Assembly: GCA_005888515.1 (NCBI GenBank)
Contig: VAZR01000063.1
Location: 1-5,613 of the forward strand
Direction: 5' to 3'
From: Alphaproteobacteria bacterium
GTDB taxonomy: Bacteria > Pseudomonadota > Alphaproteobacteria > ATCC43930 > CGMCC-115725
Length of the DNA stretch: 5,613 nt
Shown here: piece by piece, positions 1-4,508 of the stretch
Position numbering within the stretch: position 1 is the first letter of the stretch
Layout of the letters: the number at the start of each line of letters is the position of its first letter
The notes under the pieces: model-generated
Told to the model about the DNA's origin: nothing
What the model saw: the letters and a program-made list of their open reading frames with translations, nothing else
Databases searched by the model: none
Position numbers and translations under genes: made by a program

Positions 1-580
1 CCTCGCCGCGCTGGTCACCGGCAGCCTGCGCCGCGTCCTCGGCAGCGTCACCCTGAACGACATCCTATCGAACAAGCGCGCGGCGATCATGGTGCAGATC
101 CGCGACGACGTCGCCGAGCAGGCCAAACCCTTCGGCATCGAGGTCGTCGATGTGCGGCTGCGCCGGGCCGATCTGCCGGAGGAGAACAGCCAGGCGATCT
201 ATGCCCGCATGCAGTCCGAGCGTGAGCAGCAGGCCCGGCAATATCGCGGCGAGGGCGCCGAGGCGGCGCAAAATGTGCGCGCCAATGCCGAACGCGAGCG
301 CACCGTCATCCTCGCCGAGGCGCAGCGAGACGCCCAGCGGGTGCGCGGCGACGGCGACGGCCAGTCGATCAAGATCTATGCCGACGCCTTTAATCAGGAT
401 AAGGAGTTCTTCGCCTTCTATCGCTCATTGCAAGCCTATCGCGAGGGGCTGAACGGCAAGGACACCTCTTTCGTGCTGTCGCCGGAGGGCAATTTCTTCC
501 GCTTTTTCGGCGGCTGGGCGGGAGAGGGTGCGGCAGCAGGCGGAACTCCATCCGGCTCGGCGCCGCGAGCAACGCGATGA
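1..580 (+). CDS. hflC: HflC, FtsH-modulating SPFH/band-7 protein (3' part only)
   Basis: The gene is cut by the left edge; the frame runs from base 2 to a TGA at 578-580 and gives the last 192 residues of a protein usually near 290-310 residues. What remains is the second half of the SPFH (band 7) domain, with the typical SLRRVLG and NKRAAIM segments and FGIEVVDVRLRRADLP. A charged alpha-helical, coiled-coil-like stretch follows (about bases 180-365, rich in Glu, Arg, Gln and Ala, with RTVILAEAQRDAQ). Next comes the conserved KIYADAFNQDKEFFAFYRSL block and an FVLSPEGNFFRFF end with a short Gly/Ala/Ser tail. In the family, HflC pairs with HflK as a large periplasm-facing assembly anchored in the inner membrane that restrains and directs the FtsH protease. 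hflK is expected immediately upstream. The DUF2065 and Do-protease genes downstream match the usual alphaproteobacterial cluster, which supports the call over other SPFH proteins. Confidence 0.95.
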   Translation, partial: LAALVTGSLRRVLGSVTLNDILSNKRAAIMVQIRDDVAEQAKPFGIEVVDVRLRRADLPEENSQAIYARMQSEREQQARQYRGEGAEAAQNVRANAERERTVILAEAQRDAQRVRGDGDGQSIKIYADAFNQDKEFFAFYRSLQAYREGLNGKDTSFVLSPEGNFFRFFGGWAGEGAAAGGTPSGSAPRATR

Positions 581-653
581 GCCCGGGCTCTGCCGGCCGA
601 CGGCCCGTTGCCCCCAATGCGCTAGCCCCGATTGACGGCATTCGCCGCGATTG

Positions 654-839
654 ATGCGGGATCTGGGGACGGCCCTCGCCCTCGTGCTGGTCATCGAGGG
701 GATCCTCTACGCTCTATTTCCGGACGGAATGAAACGGATCGCCGCCCGGTCGGTGCTGGTGCCGCCGCAGGCCTTGCGCGCTGCGGGCTTGTTCGCCGCC
801 TGTATCGGTGTCCTGTTGGTATGGTTATTGCGCCGCTGA
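654..839 (+). CDS. DUF2065 small inner-membrane protein
   Basis: A 61-residue protein starting MRDLGTALALVLVIEGILYA. Two hydrophobic segments (about residues 4-22 and 43-59) are joined by a short basic, polar loop containing FPDGMKR and a PPQALR turn, which predicts a two-helix hairpin membrane protein. Length, the LVLVIEG..YALFPDGMKR signature and position directly after hflC match the DUF2065 family, whose function is not established as far as I know. I chose the ATG at 654; a TTG lies immediately before it at 651, but family members begin with this Met-Arg-Asp/Glu-Leu pattern. No clear Shine-Dalgarno sequence is visible, so translation may depend on the hflC message 73 bases upstream. By context it may act with HflKC/FtsH or the Do protease in envelope quality control, which is inference only. 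Confidence 0.85.
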   Translation: MRDLGTALALVLVIEGILYALFPDGMKRIAARSVLVPPQALRAAGLFAACIGVLLVWLLRR

Positions 840-945
840 GGGGGTTCGTTTGCGAGGGATCTGGCTTGCCGGCCGCTTCTCCCGTAATCTCGCGGCCAAT
901 CCAGCATGCCCGATGCGAAGCCAAGCGTCGCCGCCGGCTCGATCC

Positions 946-950
946 GAGGA
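946..950 (+). promoter_or_regulatory. Ribosome binding site for the Do protease gene
   Basis: GAGGA lies 10 bases before the GTG at 961 and helps to choose that codon. The frame is open further upstream (including an ATG at 913), but from 961 the protein begins directly with a normal signal peptide. The 121-base gap before this gene (840-960) otherwise shows only a loose 6-bp inverted repeat (871-876 with 892-897) and no convincing promoter. Confidence 0.55.
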
Positions 951-960
951 GTTGATCCAA

Positions 961-2469
961 GTGCCCTTGTTTTCGTTGAGGTTGCGGCATTCGGCGGTGG
1001 CCGCTATCGCCGCGCTGTTGCTCGTTCTTCCAGTCGGCTCCTCGCCAGCGGCGGCGCGGCCGGCCCCCGACAGCTTCGCCGATTTGGCCGACAAGCTGCT
1101 GCCCGCGGTCGTCAATATCTCGACGACGCAAACCTTGAAGCCGGAGAAACAGAAGGAGCGGGCCACGCCGGGCCGGCCGCAATTCCCGCCCGGCTCGCCT
1201 TTCGAGGAGTTCTTCAAGGATTTCTTCAAGGACCATGACGGCTCGCAAAGCGGCCGCCCCGAGGCAAAGCCGCGCAAAGCGACCTCGCTCGGCTCCGGCT
1301 TCGTGATCGACCAGACCGGCTACATCGTCACCAACAACCACGTCATCGCCGACGCCGACGAGATCACCGTCAAATTGCAGGACGACACCGAGATTAAGGC
1401 CGAGTTGGTCGGCCGCGATACCAAGACCGATGTCGCGATCCTGAAGGTCAAAACCACCAAGCCGCTGATCGCCGCAAAATGGGGCGACAGCGACAAGGCG
1501 CGGGTTGGCGATTGGGTGCTGGCGATCGGCAATCCGTTCGGTCTCGGGGGCAGCGTCACGGCCGGCATCCTGTCGGCGCGTCAGCGCGACATCAATTCCG
1601 GCCCTTACGATGATTTCCTGCAGACCGACGCGTCGATCAATCGCGGCAATTCCGGCGGGCCCATGTTCAACATGGACGGCGAGGTCATCGGCATCAACAC
1701 GGCGATCTATTCGCCCTCGGGCGGCTCGATCGGCATCGGCTTCGCAATCCCTTCGAACCTCGCGAAGAATGTTGCCGCCGAGCTGATCCACGAGCCCGAT
1801 CACACCGTGCATCGCGGCTGGCTCGGCGTGCGCATTCAGGCGGTGACCGACGAAATTGCAGAGAGCCTCGGCCTCGACAAGCCGAAAGGCGCGCTGGTCG
1901 CCAGCGTTAACGACAACGGCCCGGCGCAGACTGGCGGGGTTCAGGCCGGCGACGTGATCCTGACCTTCGACGGCAAGCCGGTCACAGACATGAAACACCT
2001 GCCGCGGCTCGTCGCCGAGACGCCGGTCGACAAGACCGTGCCGGTAACCGTGTGGCGCAAGCGGAAGGAGAACGCTCTGCAGGTCAAGGTCGGCAAGCTC
2101 GACGAGACCGAGCAGGTCGCCGCCAAGGAAACCCCGAAGAAAGCGGCCCCGAAAGACACCACGGGCACGGTTACGACACTGGGCCTGACGCTGTCCAACA
2201 TCACCCCGGAATTTAAGGAAAAATTCTCGCTGGCCGATGATTCGAAAGGCGTCGTCGTCGTCGATGTCGTCAAGGACAGCCCGGCGGCGGAGAAGGGGCT
2301 GAAGGCCGGCGATGTGATCATTGAGGCGGCTCAGGAAGAAATAAAAAGCGCCACCCAGGTCGCCGGAAAGATCGACGACGCGAAAAAGGCTGGCCGCAAA
2401 TCGATCCTGCTGTTGGTCGAGCGCCAGGGCGATCTGCGCTTTATCGCGCTCCGCCTCGATCAGAGCTGA
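961..2469 (+). CDS. degP: Do/DegP-type periplasmic serine endoprotease
   Basis: A complete 502-residue HtrA-family protease, normal in length. Residues 1-32 form a Sec signal peptide: basic RLRH, a hydrophobic AVAAIAALLLVLP core, and probable cleavage after the Ala-Ala-Ala at 30-32. The chymotrypsin-like domain (about 100-275) carries the full triad: His127 in TNNHVI, Asp157 in TKTDVAILKV and Ser231 in GNSGGP. PDZ1 spans about 284-380 (RGWLGVRIQ..., with GGVQAGDVIL) and PDZ2 about 406-502 (LGLTLSNIT..., with KGLKAGDVI). A Lys/Thr/Ala-rich linker lies between them. Enzymes of this family degrade and sometimes chaperone misfolded periplasmic and outer-membrane proteins as oligomeric cages gated by PDZ1. 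It follows hflC and the DUF2065 gene on the same strand, a common alphaproteobacterial arrangement; the 121-base spacer leaves room for its own promoter. The start is GTG with GAGGA ten bases upstream; ATG at 913 is an alternative that would lengthen the signal peptide n-region. Which paralogue (DegP, DegQ or MucD-like) cannot be decided here. Confidence 0.96.
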   Translation: MPLFSLRLRHSAVAAIAALLLVLPVGSSPAAARPAPDSFADLADKLLPAVVNISTTQTLKPEKQKERATPGRPQFPPGSPFEEFFKDFFKDHDGSQSGRPEAKPRKATSLGSGFVIDQTGYIVTNNHVIADADEITVKLQDDTEIKAELVGRDTKTDVAILKVKTTKPLIAAKWGDSDKARVGDWVLAIGNPFGLGGSVTAGILSARQRDINSGPYDDFLQTDASINRGNSGGPMFNMDGEVIGINTAIYSPSGGSIGIGFAIPSNLAKNVAAELIHEPDHTVHRGWLGVRIQAVTDEIAESLGLDKPKGALVASVNDNGPAQTGGVQAGDVILTFDGKPVTDMKHLPRLVAETPVDKTVPVTVWRKRKENALQVKVGKLDETEQVAAKETPKKAAPKDTTGTVTTLGLTLSNITPEFKEKFSLADDSKGVVVVDVVKDSPAAEKGLKAGDVIIEAAQEEIKSATQVAGKIDDAKKAGRKSILLLVERQGDLRFIALRLDQS

Positions 2470-2480
2470 TCCGGGCGGAG
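2449..2480. terminator. Inverted repeat between convergent degP and serB, possible bidirectional terminator
   Basis: CTCCGCC at 2449-2455 pairs with GGCGGAG at 2474-2480 (7 bp). A T-G wobble and one C-C mismatch follow, then GATCA (2458-2462) pairs with TGATC (2467-2471) around a GAGC loop. The structure spans the last degP codons and its stop codon and ends one base before the serB stop. Neither strand has a T-run after the stem, so it is not a classical intrinsic terminator. It may instead stabilise the two mRNA 3' ends or mark the end of both transcripts. Confidence 0.45.
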
Positions 2481-2481
2481 G

Positions 2482-3366
2482 TCAGGGCTCGACGATCTCT
2501 TCCAACCGGTATCCCTGCGCGTAAAGCACGCCGGTCAGATCGGCGTGATCGAGTCGCCAGCGCGAGACGGCGGCGACCGCCGGCTTGGCATGAAAGGCGA
2601 CGCCGAGCCCGGCGGTTTGCAGCATCGGCAGATCGTTGGCGCCATCGCCAATTGCCAGCGTAGCCTCCAACGCCACTCCATTTTGCCGCGCCAGTTCGAG
2701 GAGCGTGTCCCGCTTCGTGTCGCGGGTCAGGATGGGCGCCGCCACGGTACCGGCGATCTTGCCCTCGGCGATGTCGAGCCGGTTGGCGACGACTTGTTCG
2801 AACCCCAACCCGGCGGCGATCCGCTCGGCGAAGACCGTGAACCCGCCCGAGACGAGCGCCGTCCGCACCCCGGCCGCACGCAACGTCGCGAGCAACGCCC
2901 GCGCCCCGGGCATCAGCCGGATGCGGGCCGCGGCCTCGTCGAGCACCGTCGCCGGGAGGCCTTTCAGCAAAGCGACGCGTTCAGCGAGCGCGGCAGTCAA
3001 ATCGAGCTCGCCATTCATCGCGCGCCGAGTGATCTCGGCGACATGAGCGCGGAGCCCGACAAATTCCGCCAGCTCGTCGAGCATCTCGTTTTCGATGATC
3101 GTCGATTCGAGATCGGCGACAAAAACCCGCTTGCGGCGTCCCTCGGCCGGCTGCACCAGCACATCGATGGCCGCATCACCGATCGCCTGCCGCGCGGCGG
3201 TCTCGGCCTGCATTGCATCGCCGCCGCTGAGGAGAAGATCGCAGGCCCGGCCTGGCGCGAGCCAATCCGGCTCGGCGGCCGCTAACGCAGCGCGGATCTC
3301 GCCAACGCGATGCGCCAGAACCGTCTCGGCGCCCACGCCAGCAATGAGGATCATGACTAGGCTCAA
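2482..3366 (-). CDS. serB: Phosphoserine phosphatase SerB
   Basis: A 294-residue HAD-superfamily enzyme expected to hydrolyse O-phosphoserine to serine, the last step of the phosphorylated serine pathway, in the cytoplasm. Residues 1-75 form the weakly conserved N-terminal regulatory (ACT-like) region seen in long SerB proteins. The catalytic core follows: motif I ADLEST with nucleophile Asp85, the cap with NEMLDELAEFVG and VALLKGLP, motif II Ser173 in LVSGGFTVF, motif III Lys218 in TKRDTL, and motif IV GDGANDLPML with Asp241 and Asp245. The C-terminus has the usual YHAKPAVA-like (here FHAKPAVAAV) and LTGVLYAQGY blocks. One oddity is that the second acidic residue of the DxDxT motif is Glu87 rather than Asp. 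The start is TTG at 3366 because AAAGG lies six bases upstream and homologues begin with a similar Met-Ser-Leu-Val; ATG at 3354 is the alternative (290 residues). The gene converges on degP with only 12 bases between stop codons and diverges from miaA. Confidence 0.93.
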   Translation of the reverse strand: MSLVMILIAGVGAETVLAHRVGEIRAALAAAEPDWLAPGRACDLLLSGGDAMQAETAARQAIGDAAIDVLVQPAEGRRKRVFVADLESTIIENEMLDELAEFVGLRAHVAEITRRAMNGELDLTAALAERVALLKGLPATVLDEAAARIRLMPGARALLATLRAAGVRTALVSGGFTVFAERIAAGLGFEQVVANRLDIAEGKIAGTVAAPILTRDTKRDTLLELARQNGVALEATLAIGDGANDLPMLQTAGLGVAFHAKPAVAAVSRWRLDHADLTGVLYAQGYRLEEIVEP

Positions 3367-3372
3367 CTCGCA

Positions 3373-3377
3373 CCTTT
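3373..3377 (-). promoter_or_regulatory. Ribosome binding site supporting the TTG start of serB
   Basis: On the minus strand AAAGG is followed by six bases and then TTG at 3366. The ATG at 3354 would be 18 bases away, too far, so this site favours the TTG start. Confidence 0.5.
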
Positions 3378-3409
3378 GTCCGCAGAGGGCTGCATGTGCA
3401 TCCGGCGTG

Positions 3410-3453
3410 CTTCGAGACGCGCTCCTGCTGGAGCGCTCCTCAGCATGAGGTTT
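3410..3453 (-). repeat. Dispersed palindromic repeat, copy 1 (inverted relative to copy 2)
   Basis: This 44-base unit begins CTTCGAGACGC and ends GCTCCTCAGCATGAGGTTT. It holds two small hairpins: a 7-bp GCGCTCC/GGAGCGC stem with loop TGCT (3418-3435), and CCTCA/TGAGG around GCA (3438-3450). I recognise the CTTCGAGACGC...CTCCTCA-GGATGAGG pattern as a common intergenic repeat of Bradyrhizobium-like alphaproteobacteria; this is from memory and unchecked. It matches copy 2 on the opposite strand except for the variable arm and one base. Confidence 0.8.
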
Positions 3454-3475
3454 GGTTGTTCATGGCATAAAGAAA

Positions 3476-3516
3476 AAACCTCATCCTGAGGAGCCGCCGC
3501 AGGCGGCGTCTCGAAG
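3476..3516 (+). repeat. Dispersed palindromic repeat, copy 2
   Basis: This 41-base unit is the reverse complement of copy 1 at both ends: AAACCTCATCCTGAGGAGC on the left and GCGTCTCGAAG on the right. The central arm is GCCGCC/GGCGGC around GCA, so it keeps a stem but with different bases from copy 1. Facing copy 1 across a 22-base AT-richer spacer (3454-3475), the two copies can pair along about 30 bp into one large hairpin or cruciform. The open frame running through this copy before miaA encodes the kind of Pro/Glu/Arg-rich repeat peptide that often produces over-long miaA start calls. Confidence 0.8.
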
Positions 3517-3547
3517 GACTCACGGAGCCGATCCCACGATCGCCGCG

Positions 3548-4425
3548 ATGCATTCACCAAAGGACCAGCCGGTCGTCATCATCGCCGGGCCGACCGCCAG
3601 CGGCAAATCGGCGCTGGCGCTCGAATTGGCGGCGGCGTTCGGCGGCATCATCATCAACGCCGACAGCCAGCAGATCTATCGCGATCTGCGGATCCTAAGC
3701 GCACAGCCCGATGCTGCCACGATGCGCCGCGCGCCGCATCGCCTCTACGGCTTTCTCGATGCAGCGGAGCGCGGCTCGGTCGCGATCTGGCGCGAGCGGG
3801 CATTGGCGGAGATCGCGGCGGCCGGGACGGGAGACCTCCTGCCGTTCCTGGTCGGCGGCACCGGGCTGTATTTGCGAGCATTACAGCGCGGGCTGGCACC
3901 GGTACCAACGATCCCGGCGGCGATCCGCGCCGAAGCTGCCGCGCTCTATGACGCGCTCGGCGGCACCGCATTCCGCGAGCGGCTCGCGGCGCTCGATCCG
4001 GCGGCAGCGAGCCGGCTGCCCGCCGGCGACCGGCAGCGACTGTTGCGCGCCTGGGAGGTGGTTCGCGCTACCGGGCGGACGCTCGACGAATGGCAGCGGC
4101 GCGCCCCCGGCCCGGCCCCGCTGCGCTTCGCGACGATCCTGATCATGCCGCCGCGCGAGGCGCTTTACGCCGCCTGCGACCGCCGCTTTGTGGCGATGAT
4201 TGCGGACGGGGCGCTCGACGAAGCACGGGCGCTCATGGCTCGTGGGCTGCCATCCGATCTGCCGGCCACGCGCAGCGCGCGACCCGCCGTTACGCCAAAC
4301 GACAGATGACCTGGTTCCGTCACCAAATAGTGGCGGATCTCGTCTTTGATCAGCAATTTTCGGCAAGGATGTCGAGGCAGGCCAATGATTTTATTGCCCA
4401 GTTCCTGTTGACCCACCCAGCATAG
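3548..4425 (+). pseudogene. miaA: tRNA dimethylallyltransferase MiaA, broken by an internal deletion and frameshift
   Basis: MiaA transfers a dimethylallyl group to N6 of A37 in tRNAs reading UNN codons. The 5' part is well preserved from ATG 3548: P-loop GPTASGKS (residues 14-21), NADSQQIYRDL with the expected catalytic Asp39, AQP...APHRLYG, GGTGLYLRAL (Thr105) and GDRQRLLRAWEV. The reading continues to DLPA (residue 240) and then 13 unrelated residues before TGA at 4307-4309, giving 253 residues where about 300 is usual. The expected C-terminus, ATRRYAKRQMTWFRHQ, is present from about 4270 but in another frame (bases equal to 4270 modulo 3) and runs to TAG at 4423-4425. The conserved block that normally separates DLP from ATRR (about 25-28 residues with the VGY..L..YL.GE pattern) is absent. 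So about 3n+1 bases were lost near 4268-4276. A simple frameshift or a single sequencing slip does not explain this; assembly collapse is possible. The start has no good ribosome binding site. The kinase-like core may still be expressed but is probably inactive. Confidence 0.85.
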
Positions 4426-4436
4426 CTCACTAGGGT
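4408..4436 (+). promoter_or_regulatory. Candidate housekeeping promoter for ilvB
   Basis: TTGACC (4408-4413) and TAGGGT (4431-4436) are separated by exactly 17 bases. The first matches five of six -35 consensus positions; the second keeps only the three most conserved -10 positions (T1, A2, T6). Transcription would begin near 4443, leaving a leader of about 65 bases. The -35 box lies inside the remnant of the miaA C-terminus. Confidence 0.35.
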
Positions 4437-4447
4437 GCCAGCCCCCC

Positions 4448-4489
4448 GTATCGGCCGTGGCCGGACCGAGCGGAAGGATTTGCCGATAC
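4448..4489 (+). promoter_or_regulatory. Stem-loop in the ilvB leader
   Basis: GTATCGGC (4448-4455) is perfectly complementary to GCCGATAC (4482-4489), giving an 8-bp stem with a 26-base loop close to the predicted 5' end of the mRNA and eight bases before the ribosome binding site. A competing local hairpin (CGGC 4452-4455 with GCCG 4460-4463) uses the same left arm. No leader peptide rich in Leu, Ile or Val is seen, and there is no T-run, so classical attenuation is not supported. Confidence 0.35.
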
Positions 4490-4496
4490 TTTAATC

Positions 4497-4502
4497 GAGG
4501 AG
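4497..4502 (+). promoter_or_regulatory. Ribosome binding site of ilvB
   Basis: GAGGAG sits six bases before ATG 4509 and is the strongest Shine-Dalgarno sequence in the window. It fixes the ilvB start and suggests efficient translation. Confidence 0.8.
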
Positions 4503-4508
4503 ACGGTC

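Noticed and set aside
579..590. Perfect 12-base palindrome GAGCCCGGGCTC at the hflC stop codon
   Set aside because: It leaves no loop for an RNA hairpin and has no T-run; short GC palindromes are expected by chance in this composition.
865..890. A heat-shock (RpoH-like) promoter built from CTTG at 865 and CCCGTAATCT at 881
   Set aside because: The spacing between the boxes is too short for RpoH or housekeeping promoters.
808..960. A longer N-terminus for the Do protease (upstream GTG-type codons or ATG 913)
   Set aside because: It would place extra residues before an otherwise normal signal peptide and overlaps the DUF2065 gene at its far end; GTG 961 has a suitable ribosome binding site.
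691..1998. A 435-codon open frame on the minus strand opposite the Do protease gene
   Set aside because: It is the antisense shadow of a GC-rich gene. It has low-complexity Arg/Gly/Asp-rich composition and no recognisable domain, while the plus strand encodes a complete protease with catalytic motifs.
2251..2262. Four tandem GTC triplets in the second PDZ domain coding region
   Set aside because: They encode a normal run of valines in a beta strand of the PDZ fold, with no sign of repeat expansion.
2545..3285. A 246-codon plus-strand frame opposite serB
   Set aside because: serB on the minus strand has all HAD motifs; this frame is low-complexity antisense sequence.
3452..3547. An upstream GTG start extending MiaA by 32 residues
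   Set aside because: The extension is encoded by the palindromic repeat, and MiaA proteins begin shortly before the P-loop, consistent with ATG 3548.
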